64,000 bases of DNA, from positions 1 to 64,000 of the forward strand of contig NZ_BMVF01000028.1 in NCBI RefSeq assembly GCF_014650575.1. Reading direction: 5' to 3'. Both the position numbers and the translations under genes were made by a program. The stretch comes from Streptomyces naganishii JCM 4654 (GTDB taxonomy: Bacteria; Actinomycetota; Actinomycetes; Streptomycetales; Streptomycetaceae). The notes under the pieces were generated by a model. The model did not search any database. It had not been told where the DNA came from and worked only from the letters and a program-made list of their open reading frames with translations. Positions 1 to 9,131 of this stretch are shown in pieces. The stretch's first letter is position 1, and each line of letters opens with the position of its first letter.

Positions 1-1
1 G

Positions 2-1069
2 TCCTACGACCTGTCCGCCACCCAGATGAACACCCTCCAACGCCCCAAATTCCCACCACCGCCGGCCGCGATCGTGCGTGACGTGCCGGAGGCGAGTACT
101 GATCTGGCCCGGCCGCAAGGGACAACGTCCGGCGGCGGAGCATCTACTGGCATCAACCCGTCCCGCGCCAAAACCGGTGCTGGGACGCATGGGCATCCGG
201 TGGCTGAGGTCCATTCCCCGGCAGTGTCGCCGACGAGTACGGCACCCACGACGCACACAACACCGTCCAGCCACCCGCACCCGGAAGTCTCCGGAACGAC
301 AACGCACGTGGGTATCGACTCAGTGACCACATTGCCGGAGGCTCACCTGCCAACCGTTGCCCCCACTGGCAACACCCCCGGACCCACGAGCCCGGATCCG
401 GGAGCGCTTCCGCAGACCCGTGGCGCGATTCCGCCTCTTCCCGTTAACCCAGGACGTGCGCCCTCGGCTTCTGCCGAGGTGGGCGGGCCAACCGCCGGCG
501 GTCGTGGACCCGTGCAGTCCGGAAGGGGGCCGATCAGTTCCCTCCCCGGCCATGGAGCCATGGGAGCCGGCCCTGACCCGGGCCGTGGCATTCCGCGCTC
601 CGGTGCGGTGCCTTCCCGCGGGGCTCCGACTCCCGGGATCACCGGTGGACGCCCGGTCGGCACTCCCGTCGGCAATGGCAACACAGGCAGGTCCATGGGG
701 CGACCGCCTGGAGGAGTGGTCGGCGGCAACGCCGCGGCAACTAGTGGAGGGGGCGGCCGTACCGCGGGCGGCTCATATGGCCAGTCGGCTGTTCGCGCAG
801 GTGGACCGACCACCACCGGTCGTTCAACGCCTACGACTCGCGAGGGCATTGTTGGCGGCGCACCGCAGCGGACAGGCCGTACCCCGGCGAGCCCCGGCAC
901 ACCGGTACCCTCCGCACCGACGCGGGGAGGCGTGTCCGGCGGTGTGCCCAGCGGTCCCGACGCCCGGAACCGAACTCAGCATGCTTCCGAGCGCTCAACT
1001 GCCGCAGCGCGAAAGCGACGGGACCAACAACGGAACGACCGTCGCGACGAAACACCAACCGTCGACTGA
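2..1069 (+). CDS. Pro/Gly/Thr-rich C-terminal part of an ESX-associated protein (5' partial)
   Basis: The reading frame is open at the left edge of the window, so the true start lies upstream; the ATG at 26 is probably internal. About 355 residues are visible. They are low complexity: first Pro/Thr/His-rich, then a long Gly/Arg/Pro/Thr stretch, ending in a basic Arg/Lys tail. There is no membrane segment or enzyme motif. Its position 20 bases before a mycosin gene fits the long disordered tails of Streptomyces PPE- or WXG100-like type VII substrates, but the ordered N-terminal part is not in view. The family call rests on context only. Confidence 0.6.
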   Translation, partial: SYDLSATQMNTLQRPKFPPPPAAIVRDVPEASTDLARPQGTTSGGGASTGINPSRAKTGAGTHGHPVAEVHSPAVSPTSTAPTTHTTPSSHPHPEVSGTTTHVGIDSVTTLPEAHLPTVAPTGNTPGPTSPDPGALPQTRGAIPPLPVNPGRAPSASAEVGGPTAGGRGPVQSGRGPISSLPGHGAMGAGPDPGRGIPRSGAVPSRGAPTPGITGGRPVGTPVGNGNTGRSMGRPPGGVVGGNAAATSGGGGRTAGGSYGQSAVRAGGPTTTGRSTPTTREGIVGGAPQRTGRTPASPGTPVPSAPTRGGVSGGVPSGPDARNRTQHASERSTAAARKRRDQQRNDRRDETPTVD

Positions 1070-1089
1070 AGATCGCGAGACAGGGACAG

Positions 1090-2304
1090 ATGCACGTGCC
1101 CATCGGCAAGATATGGCGCCAAGGAGTACGAGCCGCGGCTTCAGCGACCACAGGTCTTCTGCTGGTGGGTGGTGCGGCCGTGCAGGCTCACGCCGACTCC
1201 ACGCGTTCCCAGCAGTGGTACCTGGACGCCATGCATGCCGAGGAGATGTGGCGGACGAGTACCGGCAAGGGCATCACGGTCGCTGTGATCGACACGGGGG
1301 TCGATCCGACAAACCCCGACTTGCAGGGCCGGGTCTTGGACGGCAAGGACTTCGCTCCCTCGAGCCGCCCCGGTGACGAACACACGGACTATGCCGGGCA
1401 TGGCACCGGGATGGCCGGGCTCATCGCGGGCACAGGGGCGTATGGCGGCGGCAACGGGGCGTTCGGCCTTTCTCCCGGAGTCAAGATCCTCCCGGTTCGA
1501 ATGCCTGAACCCGGTGACGTCAATCCCTTTGCGACTTCGGCATTCTTCAGCAAGGCCATTCGTTACGCTGCTGATTCCAAAGCTCGAGTCATCAATATCT
1601 CGATGGGTGGTGCCACGGACACTGCGGAACTGACCGACGCAGTCAGGTACGCCATCCGCAAGGGATCGCTGATTTTTGCCGCAGTGGGGAATGACGCCGG
1701 AAAGGCAGCCAAGATCGACTATCCGGCGGCGACGCCAGGCGTAGTCGGAGTGGCCGCCGTGGACAAGGGTCTGAAGCGGGCTTCCTTTTCTCAGTACGGC
1801 CCCCAAGTCGACGTCGCCGCCCCCGGAGAAGACATGGTCCACGCCTGCGGCGGCAAGACCGGTCTCTGCAAGACCAGCGGTACCAGTGACGCCACCGCCA
1901 TCGCCTCCGCCAGCGCAGCGCTGATCTGGTCCAAGCACCTGAACTGGACCAACAACCAGGTCCTCCGGGTCATGCTGAACACCATCGGCGCCCCGACCAA
2001 CGGCGCCAAGCGCAACGACTCCATCGGATACGGGATCGTACGGCCGCGCGTCGCGCTGCAGGACCCCGGTGACCCGGGCCCTGCGGACGTGTACCCGCTC
2101 CCGGACCTGGCGGTCGCCGCCTCGCCTGCCCCTTCCGGGACGGTCTCCGCATCGCCGAATGCCCATGCTGCCGCCGCCGCGGCTCCCAAGAACGACGACA
2201 GCGACGGCATGCTGTGGATCGGGCTGGGTGCCGGAGCGGCCGTGGTCATCGGTGGCGTTGTGGCCGCGTTCGCCGTCGGTAGGCGGCGGCGGTCCGTGGT
2301 CTGA
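1090..2304 (+). CDS. mycP: type VII secretion-associated serine protease, mycosin (S8 subtilisin family)
   Basis: A membrane-anchored subtilisin-like protease of 404 residues. It has a signal peptide at about 1-36 (Ala-rich, ending near AHADS). The catalytic triad is visible: Asp68 in AVIDTGVD, His104 in DYAGHGTGMAG, and Ser266 in SGTSDA, with the oxyanion Asn201 in AAVGND. A Pro/Ala-rich linker is followed by a C-terminal membrane helix (about 374-397) and a basic GRRRRSVV anchor. Mycosins belong to ESX/type VII secretion membrane complexes and act on the outer face of the membrane. The residue after the catalytic Ser is Asp rather than the usual Met or Phe. The neighbours are ESX-type genes; no EccB, EccC, EccD or EccE component is in view. 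Confidence 0.93.
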   Translation: MHVPIGKIWRQGVRAAASATTGLLLVGGAAVQAHADSTRSQQWYLDAMHAEEMWRTSTGKGITVAVIDTGVDPTNPDLQGRVLDGKDFAPSSRPGDEHTDYAGHGTGMAGLIAGTGAYGGGNGAFGLSPGVKILPVRMPEPGDVNPFATSAFFSKAIRYAADSKARVINISMGGATDTAELTDAVRYAIRKGSLIFAAVGNDAGKAAKIDYPAATPGVVGVAAVDKGLKRASFSQYGPQVDVAAPGEDMVHACGGKTGLCKTSGTSDATAIASASAALIWSKHLNWTNNQVLRVMLNTIGAPTNGAKRNDSIGYGIVRPRVALQDPGDPGPADVYPLPDLAVAASPAPSGTVSASPNAHAAAAAAPKNDDSDGMLWIGLGAGAAVVIGGVVAAFAVGRRRRSVV

Positions 2305-2477
2305 GGCGATCGTTGAGGAAGGCGCAGCCGTGTCTTGGCAGTGGGGCTGGCCATGCTCACCCCTCCTGGGCAGCCGCAGGCTGACGGCGGGCTGGTCCAA
2401 GTGCCCAACAGCCGTGCGCCGGAAGCCTTTTGCTACCGTGACGCGGGCACGCCAGAGCGTAGTACGGGGGTTGGCAC

Positions 2478-2855
2478 GTGGCAGAAAGTACGCAGGGCGG
2501 TGGTCGACCCGACCTCGCATCCTCTCCCGCCGAAAAGAAAGCCGCAGCGCGCACCCTCCACGACACCATCGAACCGCACACCAAGACGGCGGGGAAGTGG
2601 GCGGATGACGAGACGGGCGCCGTGGTGAAGGCGTTCGACGCCAAGGACGGGCACGGCTGGCTCACCTCCACTGCCGTGAGCAAGGCGCACAAGATCTGGA
2701 GCGAGCAGGTACAGAACCTTGCGAACCGGCTGGCGGGAGATGAAGCGGCCCTGCGGTACGACGACTCTCTGTTGACCGGTACGGATGTCGAAGTGGCCGG
2801 TAAGGCCCGCAAGGTGTCCGTCTTCGACAAGTACTCACCGCCGCAGGCCCGCTGA
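2478..2855 (+). CDS. small ESX-type (WXG100-like) helical protein
   Basis: 125 residues from a GTG start. It is mostly helical and charged, with no signal peptide or membrane segment. The size, the helix-turn-helix look and the position directly before a large ESX-type protein (56 bases apart) suggest a WXG100-like partner or chaperone. I see no clear WXG triad, although tryptophans occur at about 42, 61 and 74. The start is at the GTG because the conserved-looking MAEST region begins there; the ribosome binding site is weak. Function inferred from context only. Confidence 0.7.
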   Translation: MAESTQGGGRPDLASSPAEKKAAARTLHDTIEPHTKTAGKWADDETGAVVKAFDAKDGHGWLTSTAVSKAHKIWSEQVQNLANRLAGDEAALRYDDSLLTGTDVEVAGKARKVSVFDKYSPPQAR

Positions 2856-2910
2856 CGATCGACCGCGGCTTCTCGCACACCACCGGATTCACCGCATGCA
2901 ACGGGGACCC

Positions 2911-5166
2911 ATGCCGACCTACCACGAGATCCTGACGACCAACCTGTCCACGCTCACCACGGCCGCCGAGCGCTGGGACGGCATGGCCAAGGAGCTCCAC
3001 AAGCAGGAGACGGCGTACCGGCGGGACGTGCACGGCATCACCTTGCGCCCGACGTGGGCGGGGGAGAGCCAGCAGGCCGCCAACGCGCGCTTCGGCGTCC
3101 GGCTCACGGAGTTCCAGAGCGCTCAGACCGAGGCCAGGGCGATCGCCTCGCTCCTTCGTGACGCGCACACCCAGTTCGTGGACCTGCGCAAGAAGCTGGA
3201 ATCGGCCCGGGACGACGCCATCGCCAAGGGCATGAAGGTTTCGGACCAGGGCGTCGTCTCGTACGACACCGGGAAGCTCAGCCCCGGGGAGCGGCAGGAA
3301 CTGGCACACGACCCCGACTCCCAGGAGAGCGTCCGCAAGTCCGTCGCATCCTGGCAGGCCCGCATCGACCAGTGCGTGAAGGACGTGAACGATGCCGACA
3401 AAGGCGTCGAGGTCGCCTTCACCGCCGTGGTGAAGGGCCCCGACATGGGCGACGGGGTCCCTGGCTTCAACGGCAAGGCGCAGGGCGACATCGAGAAGTA
3501 CGAGGCCCAGGAGGCGGACGACATCGCCCGGCGGGTCGCGAAGGGCGACAAGGTCTCCGCGGCCGACCTGGCCGAACTGCAGCGCGCCTTGCGGGACAAC
3601 AAGCAGGACAAGGCTTTCAGCCGGACTTTCCTGGACGGCCTGGGGCCGGACGGCACGATCAGGTTGACCAACAGGCTCGACGACCTGGCGTACTTGGACG
3701 ACACGAAGCACAAGAGCACCTACCTCGAGATCAACGGCGGCCTTGCCGACAGCCTGGCAACCGCCACGAAGGTGCCCGACTTCAAGGATGCCGACGGCAG
3801 GCATCTGCGCTTCGGTACCGAGGCGTACAACGAGGCGTTCCAGGCGTGGACGAAGACGGATGACGCACGCTTCTACAACAAGTGGCACGAGGGCCTGCGT
3901 TCACACGGTGGCGACGAATACTCCCTCGATGCTGCGGGGAAGAAGAAGCTGGTCGGCATGGGAGCCGGTCAGAAGGTCCGTGGGTACCAGAGTCTGGTCA
4001 CGCTGATGCAGCAGGGGCACGGCTACTCACCTCAGTTCGTGGCGGACGTCACCGACGACGTGATCTCCCTGGAGAAGAAGCACGCGAACGTCTGGGACCT
4101 GTACGGAAAGTTCAGTGAGAAGGACGGCACCGGCTGGTTCGCGAACGATCCGGTCGACGGTGCGCTCGAGGTCATGTCGCGCACTCCGGAAGGAGCGGCC
4201 GGCTATCTCGACCCCGGCACGGCCGCCGGGAAGGAGCGCATCGACTACCTCCTGGGCAATGGCCACGACAGCCGGGACTGGAACGTCGTGAACACCACCC
4301 ACGATCAGGCCAAGGTCGAGGCTCCGGGACCGGATGTGCAAGACACCGACGACCGCAAGGGGCTGGGCGACGCCCTGACCGCAGCAGCCACCGGCATCGA
4401 CCCGCACGGGTCCCGCCCACTGGGCCCGACACCGCACACGGACGCCAACAACCGCGTGTTCGTTCACGCGCTCGACGTCCTTTCCAAGCAGGGCGACGAC
4501 ATGCCGGCCTCGCTCCGCGACGACATGGCGAAGATCATGACCAATCACGGGCACGAGACGTATGTCGCGATGAGCGATCCGAGCGGCAGACGGCATCCCG
4601 ACGTCGGTCCCACCCTGGAAGGCGCGCAGGTCATGGAGATGGCCAAGCAGATCTCTCGCAGCGAGGGTTCTTACGGCCTGCTGCATCAAGGCATGAACTA
4701 CGCCATCATGGAGGACATCCACAACAGCGATCGAAGGCCGGAAGACACTCTTAGTTCAGCCGGCTATGCGGTGGGTTTCATGGAAGACGCTCGATACGCC
4801 GCACTCAAAGGCGACCAGCACGACTACACCTGGGACAAAGCGTGGAGTTACCACGTTTCCGGGGCGCTGCTCAATTTCATCCCGGTCTATGGGGATGTCG
4901 CGCAACGCGGCGCCGACGTTGTCACCAGCGCGTGGATCATGGATGAGCAGCAGCGTCAGGCTGAGAAACTGGCCAGCGACAGTCAGGCGACGTATGAACT
5001 GCGAAAGAATCAACTCAATGGAATCGCCGACCAATGGTACTCCGCCAATTCGGACTGGGCTTCGAGTCATACCGGGTACTCGCGTGATGACGGGGTGTAC
5101 AAGCAGATTGCCGGTTTCGCCGACGACGGCGGCACCCGGTTCCGCGGGTTGGCTGGGAGTCACTGA
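2911..5166 (+). CDS. large ESX-type protein, resembles the Streptomyces DUF6571 family
   Basis: 751 residues from the ATG at 2911, preceded by GGGGA with 5-6 bases spacing; the frame stays open to 2785 but those starts have no binding site. The first 100 residues form a WXG100/LXG-like helical hairpin (TWAGESQQAANARF is the turn region) followed by a long charged helix (LRDAHTQFVDLRKKLESARDD). The rest is a conserved-looking globular region with a short hydrophobic patch near residue 655 (LLNFIPVYGDVAQ). From memory this is the layout of DUF6571 proteins found beside Streptomyces type VII genes. It may be a secreted substrate or toxin-like effector. No catalytic motif is recognised. The stop overlaps the next start (TGATG). 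Confidence 0.75.
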   Translation: MPTYHEILTTNLSTLTTAAERWDGMAKELHKQETAYRRDVHGITLRPTWAGESQQAANARFGVRLTEFQSAQTEARAIASLLRDAHTQFVDLRKKLESARDDAIAKGMKVSDQGVVSYDTGKLSPGERQELAHDPDSQESVRKSVASWQARIDQCVKDVNDADKGVEVAFTAVVKGPDMGDGVPGFNGKAQGDIEKYEAQEADDIARRVAKGDKVSAADLAELQRALRDNKQDKAFSRTFLDGLGPDGTIRLTNRLDDLAYLDDTKHKSTYLEINGGLADSLATATKVPDFKDADGRHLRFGTEAYNEAFQAWTKTDDARFYNKWHEGLRSHGGDEYSLDAAGKKKLVGMGAGQKVRGYQSLVTLMQQGHGYSPQFVADVTDDVISLEKKHANVWDLYGKFSEKDGTGWFANDPVDGALEVMSRTPEGAAGYLDPGTAAGKERIDYLLGNGHDSRDWNVVNTTHDQAKVEAPGPDVQDTDDRKGLGDALTAAATGIDPHGSRPLGPTPHTDANNRVFVHALDVLSKQGDDMPASLRDDMAKIMTNHGHETYVAMSDPSGRRHPDVGPTLEGAQVMEMAKQISRSEGSYGLLHQGMNYAIMEDIHNSDRRPEDTLSSAGYAVGFMEDARYAALKGDQHDYTWDKAWSYHVSGALLNFIPVYGDVAQRGADVVTSAWIMDEQQRQAEKLASDSQATYELRKNQLNGIADQWYSANSDWASSHTGYSRDDGVYKQIAGFADDGGTRFRGLAGSH

Positions 5167-5690
5167 TGAGTAAGCTTCGTGGGGCCGTGGTGGCCATCAT
5201 CTGTGCGTCTGTGATGGGAACGGCTACAGCCTGCAGTAAGAAGTCGCTGGCCATTCCCGATAATTTCTGTCACGTGCCTGTACAGACTCTGTCGCCGCTT
5301 GTTCCAGATGGCGACTCCCTCAAACAGGATTACAGGGCCTTGGAGGCAACCCCCGGCGCAGCATGCAATCTGTGGGTGGACGGTCACAACATCCTGTACG
5401 CCGACGTGACGCTCTCGACTCGCGCACCGGAACCGACGAACTGGAACAAGGTCGGCACCCAGTACAAGCATGTCGCGCAGCGCAAAGTAGCCTTCCCTGG
5501 GCATGCCGCGATCGGCAGTGACCACGCCATTGTGGAGGCCACTTGCAGCAAAAACACTGGCTACCTGACCGTTTCGCTGTACTTCTTCGGCGACCGTGTC
5601 GATGACACCCCGACCGGATATAAAAAACTTCTGCGTTTCGTCGATGACTTCGTCCCCAAGCAAACCAAGAAGTTCGGCTGCACCACCTAG
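5166..5690 (+). CDS. secreted lipoprotein, function unknown
   Basis: 174 residues. There is a basic N-terminus, a hydrophobic stretch and a lipobox ending at Cys23 (GTATAC), so it is predicted to be lipid-anchored outside the cell. The mature part has four further cysteines that could form two disulphides, and it resembles the small DUF3558-like lipoproteins of actinobacteria in size and layout. The ATG overlaps the stop of the preceding ESX-type gene by one base, so the two are probably cotranscribed and this may be a partner or immunity-type protein of it. That role is an inference. Confidence 0.75.
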   Translation: MSKLRGAVVAIICASVMGTATACSKKSLAIPDNFCHVPVQTLSPLVPDGDSLKQDYRALEATPGAACNLWVDGHNILYADVTLSTRAPEPTNWNKVGTQYKHVAQRKVAFPGHAAIGSDHAIVEATCSKNTGYLTVSLYFFGDRVDDTPTGYKKLLRFVDDFVPKQTKKFGCTT

Positions 5691-5889
5691 CCGCGTGCTC
5701 GGCGATCTCGATGCCGTGGCGAGAAGGTGCGGGCGGGGCAGGGGGATGGGGACGGCTGGGACCGGGCGGTTCCGTCCCGTCTGACCGAGCATTCGTCAAC
5801 GAGGCGCGTGACTACGCGTCCAGCAGCCGTGGCAACGCCCTTCGGCAGCTCAAGTGACGGCGTGACAGGCCTCGTTGGCGCCCTTGCCG

Positions 5890-5895
5890 TACGAT
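5890..5895 (+). promoter_or_regulatory. -10 box of a probable leaderless transcript
   Basis: TACGAT lies 8 nt before the GTG at 5904 and there is no Shine-Dalgarno sequence. No convincing -35 is seen. Confidence 0.45.
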
Positions 5896-5903
5896 GCGCC
5901 ACC

Positions 5904-6581
5904 GTGGCGATACAGAACCCGTACCCGTGGAGACCGCCGTACGGCGGGCCGCCGGCGCCCCCGCCCAGGATTCCGGCGAAGGAGCTGCGGCCCCGGCGTG
6001 TCTGGTACGTGGTGGCCGCGTTGCTGGGGATCGTCCTGAGCGGTGCCGGGATCGCCTTTCTCGTGACGGGAGTTACGGATGCGATCCACTCGATCGACAC
6101 GACCCGGAGCTTCCCCAGTGGTGAGTCACGGACGTTCCGGTTCGCCGAGGGGGAGACCAAGGCGATCTACGTCTCGCAGTCCGGGCGGGGGCATGTCGAG
6201 TGCCGTATCCCGGAAATGCCGTCCGGGGCGATGACCCAGCCGCGCAGCACGTTCCGCATCACCGTCGGGTCCCGCGTCTGGGAGCGGGTCTTCGAGGTGA
6301 AGTCCGGCCGCAGCGGCGACTACTCGCTCACCTGCACCTCACAGCTGCCGGCCGAGTTCGCGCTCGGAGACCGGCCACGGGTGGGGGCCACGGTCGGCAG
6401 CATCGTCGCGGGGATCGGCTGCCTCTTCGCCGCGCTCGCCTCGTCGGTGACCATCGTCGTCGTCACCGCGGTCCGCCGCGGCCGCCACCGCCGCCGCCTC
6501 GCCGCCGCATGGGCCCCCGCACCGCAGTGGGGCCCGCCGCCCGGCCCCGGCCCGGGTCCTCCGTTCGGCCCGGTGCACTAG
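5904..6581 (+). CDS. two-helix membrane protein, hypothetical
   Basis: 225 residues. A Pro-rich cytoplasmic N-terminus is followed by a membrane helix at about 34-55, an extracytoplasmic beta-rich domain of about 110 residues, a second helix at about 167-190, then a basic and Pro/Gly-rich tail. I chose the GTG at 5904 because a TACGAT -10 box sits 8 nt upstream and the upstream in-frame part (from 5727) is low-quality coding sequence. No family is recognised. It stands alone between the ESX module and gdhA. Confidence 0.7.
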   Translation: MAIQNPYPWRPPYGGPPAPPPRIPAKELRPRRVWYVVAALLGIVLSGAGIAFLVTGVTDAIHSIDTTRSFPSGESRTFRFAEGETKAIYVSQSGRGHVECRIPEMPSGAMTQPRSTFRITVGSRVWERVFEVKSGRSGDYSLTCTSQLPAEFALGDRPRVGATVGSIVAGIGCLFAALASSVTIVVVTAVRRGRHRRRLAAAWAPAPQWGPPPGPGPGPPFGPVH

Positions 6582-6688
6582 GCACACCCACCTCACGCCT
6601 CCGGCCCGCGGTCCCGCCCTCTCGCCTCCTGCGCCGGGCGGATCGGTCTCAGATGCCGGACGACGGCGGAGCCGTACTGGCCTCGGGG

Positions 6689-6704
6689 TTTACACAGGAG
6701 TAAC
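6689..6704 (+). promoter_or_regulatory. candidate GlnR box upstream of gdhA
   Basis: TTTAC-N6-GTAAC matches the GlnR layout gTnAC-N6-GaAAC with one mismatch in each half. It lies about 140 bases before the glutamate dehydrogenase start. In S. coelicolor, gdhA is reported to be under GlnR control (from memory), so the position makes sense. Only one box is seen. Confidence 0.45.
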
Positions 6705-6841
6705 ACTTGGGAGTCGGCCGCTTCCGGATGGCCATTCGGCCCCGGGCGGCTCCCGTCCCGCGCGCGGCAACGGCGCCGAGCGCCGATCAGTACGCCACCG
6801 GATGCGTGCGGTGGCGCGCAGCCGTGCCAGGAAGGGGCCCC

Positions 6842-8227
6842 GTGACCAACCGACCCGATGCCAGGATCTCGCCCACGCTGCTGTCCTCGTCGTCCGACCT
6901 GGACCTCCTGCGGACCGAGATCGAGCACCGCAATCCCGCCCAGCCGGAGTTCCACCAGGCGGTGCGGGAGGTGCTGGAGACGCTCACGCCCGTGTTCGCG
7001 GCCCGGCCGGAGTACGCCGAGCCGGGGCTGCTCGAGCGGCTCTGCGAGCCGGAGCGGCAGATCATCTTCCGGGTGCCCTGGCAGGACGACCACGGGCAGG
7101 TGCACGTCAACCGGGGGTTCCGGGTCGAGTTCAACAGCGCGCTCGGGCCGTACAAGGGCGGGCTGCGCTTCCACCCGTCCGTGAACCTCGGGATCATCAA
7201 GTTCCTCGGCTTCGAGCAGGTCTTCAAGAACGCGCTCACCGGACTCGGCATCGGCGGCGGCAAGGGCGGCAGCGACTTCGATCCGCACGGCCGCTCCGAC
7301 GCCGAGGTCATGCGGTTCTGCCAGTCCTTCATGACGGAACTGCAGCGGCACATCGGCGAGAACACCGACGTGCCGGCCGGTGACATCGGTGTCGGCGGCC
7401 GCGAGATCGGCTACCTCTTCGGGCAGTACCGGCGGATCACCAACCGCTGGGAGGCCGGCGTGCTCACCGGCAAGGGGCCCGGCTGGGGCGGCTCCGCCAT
7501 CCGGCCGGAGGCGACCGGGTACGGCAACGTGCTGTTCGCCGAGGCGATGCTGCGCGTGCGGGGCGAGGAGATGGAGGGCCAGACGGCCGTCGTCTCCGGC
7601 TCCGGGAACGTCGCCATCTACACGATCGAGAAGCTGGTGGCCCTCGGCGCGCACCCGCTGACCTGCTCGGACTCCAGCGGGTACGTCGTCGACGAGAAGG
7701 GCGTCGACGTGCACCTGCTCAAGCAGGTCAAGGAGGTCGAGCGCGGGCGGATCAGCACGTACGCCGAGCGGCGGGGCGGCTCCGCGCGGTTCGTGCCGGG
7801 CGGGCGGGTCTGGGAGGTGCCGGGTGACATCGCCCTGCCCTCGGCCACGCAGAACGAGCTGGGGGAGAAGGACGCGGCGCTGCTGGTACGGGGTGGTGTG
7901 AAGGCCGTCTCCGAGGGGGCCAACATGCCGACCACCCCGGAAGCGGTACGCCTCTTCCGGGAGGCCGGGGTCGCCTTCGGACCCGGCAAGGCGGCGAACG
8001 CGGGCGGGGTCGCGGTCAGCGCGCTGGAGATGGCGCAGAACGCCTCCCGTACGGCGTGGTCGTCGGCCCGCGTCGAGGAGGAACTGGCGCGGATCATGAC
8101 CGACATCCACGCCACCTGCCACGAGACCGCCGACCGCTACGGCGCCCCCGGCGACTACGTGACCGGCGCCAACATCGCCGGCTTCGAGCGCGTGGCCGAC
8201 GCGATGCTCGCCCAGGGCGTCATCTGA
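6842..8227 (+). CDS. gdhA: NADP-specific glutamate dehydrogenase
   Basis: Interconverts glutamate with 2-oxoglutarate and ammonium; cytoplasmic hexamer of the 450-residue class (461 residues here). Visible motifs are the substrate-binding GPYKGGLRFHP (Lys105), the catalytic GGGKGGSDFDP (Lys141), and the Rossmann VSGSGNVAIYTIEKL near 250. The start is the GTG at 6842, which has AGGAAGGGG ending 6 bases upstream; the frame extends to 6707 but that part has poor coding quality. It is monocistronic. A GlnR-like box upstream suggests nitrogen control. The downstream region holds no terminator I can define. Confidence 0.95.
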   Translation: MTNRPDARISPTLLSSSSDLDLLRTEIEHRNPAQPEFHQAVREVLETLTPVFAARPEYAEPGLLERLCEPERQIIFRVPWQDDHGQVHVNRGFRVEFNSALGPYKGGLRFHPSVNLGIIKFLGFEQVFKNALTGLGIGGGKGGSDFDPHGRSDAEVMRFCQSFMTELQRHIGENTDVPAGDIGVGGREIGYLFGQYRRITNRWEAGVLTGKGPGWGGSAIRPEATGYGNVLFAEAMLRVRGEEMEGQTAVVSGSGNVAIYTIEKLVALGAHPLTCSDSSGYVVDEKGVDVHLLKQVKEVERGRISTYAERRGGSARFVPGGRVWEVPGDIALPSATQNELGEKDAALLVRGGVKAVSEGANMPTTPEAVRLFREAGVAFGPGKAANAGGVAVSALEMAQNASRTAWSSARVEEELARIMTDIHATCHETADRYGAPGDYVTGANIAGFERVADAMLAQGVI

Positions 8228-8804
8228 TCCCGCCCTCCCGCCATCCCGCTATCCCGCCACAGCGCCATCCCGTGATCCGGTCAGCCCGCGGGTCCGTTCC
8301 GTACCTCCGCGGGCGTCCGTTCCGTGCCCTCGCGTGCATCCGTCCCCGCCCGCACGCGTCGGCACGCCCCACCCACCCCCGAGTCGCCCCGCGTTTGACC
8401 CGTGCCCCCGGCCGGGTAAGGTCTTCCGCCCGATTGGCCAGGCCCCCGTCGCATATGGCAGACTGTCCGAGTTGCTCGGTCGAGTGTTGATGCTGCGCGC
8501 CTCCCGCCGGGAGGACCGGAAGCGAGTCCCACAGTACTCGTCGCCTTAACTGCCTCACGGCAGCGCTGGGGCGGACGTACGGGAATCTTCCGGGAAGCGT
8601 GGGCGCGGCACCGGCCAGGCATCCGGTGGGCCCAAGGCCCCGGTCCGCGGTTCCGGCAACGGCCGTGTCATTTCCCAGCAGGGATGTTCGAACAAGGGAC
8701 ATCCATGTCAGCGGGAGCGCGACACGCCCGACCGCGTGGGTCGGATAGAGGTCAAGGGAACACCGGGTTCCAGAGCGTATGAGAGACAGGACTGCTGAGT
8801 AGCC
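8228..8804 (+). other. 577-base gene-free region: rpsJ promoter and long leader
   Basis: No coding ORF is supported here. It contains a good promoter at 8395-8422, a small hairpin CCTCCC-GCC-GGGAGG near 8504, CTGCC-TCAC-GGCAG near 8550, and CCGACC-GCGTG-GGTCGG near 8729, just before rpsJ. The first 60 bases after gdhA repeat short ATCCCG units. The leader of about 375 nt could carry S10-operon autoregulation, but I recognise no known L4-type leader fold. Confidence 0.6.
8395..8422 (+). promoter_or_regulatory. promoter of the S10 operon
   Basis: TTGACC (8395-8400), 16 bases, TAAGGT (8417-8422): close to the HrdB-type consensus. It predicts a start near 8429, about 375 nt before rpsJ. Confidence 0.65.
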
Positions 8805-9113
8805 ATGGCGGGACAGAAGATCCGCATCCGGCTCAAGGCCTACGACCACGAGGTCATCGACTCCTCGGCGAAGAAGATCGTCGAGACGGTGACCCGCACT
8901 GGTGCGTCGGTCGCGGGCCCGGTGCCGCTGCCCACTGAGAAGAACGTGTACTGCGTCATCAAGTCGCCGCACAAGTACAAGGACTCGCGCGAGCACTTCG
9001 AGATGCGCACGCACAAGCGCCTGATCGACATCCTCGACCCCACCCCCAAGACCGTTGACTCTCTGATGCGACTCGACCTCCCGGCCGGTGTCGACATCGA
9101 GATCAAGCTCTGA
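8805..9113 (+). CDS. rpsJ: 30S ribosomal protein S10 (NusE)
   Basis: 102 residues, the standard length. It has the typical start GQKIRIRLKAYDHEVID and the C-terminal LDLPAGVDIEIKL. It binds the 3' domain of 16S rRNA in the 30S head and, as NusE, links ribosome and NusG/antitermination complexes. It is the first gene of the S10 operon, behind a long leader. Confidence 0.98.
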   Translation: MAGQKIRIRLKAYDHEVIDSSAKKIVETVTRTGASVAGPVPLPTEKNVYCVIKSPHKYKDSREHFEMRTHKRLIDILDPTPKTVDSLMRLDLPAGVDIEIKL

Positions 9114-9131
9114 GGCGCGGTGATCTGAGAG

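Noticed and set aside
2785..2910. Upstream start of the large ESX-type gene
   Set aside because: Overlaps the preceding gene, no binding site, and the WXG100-like hairpin begins at 2911.
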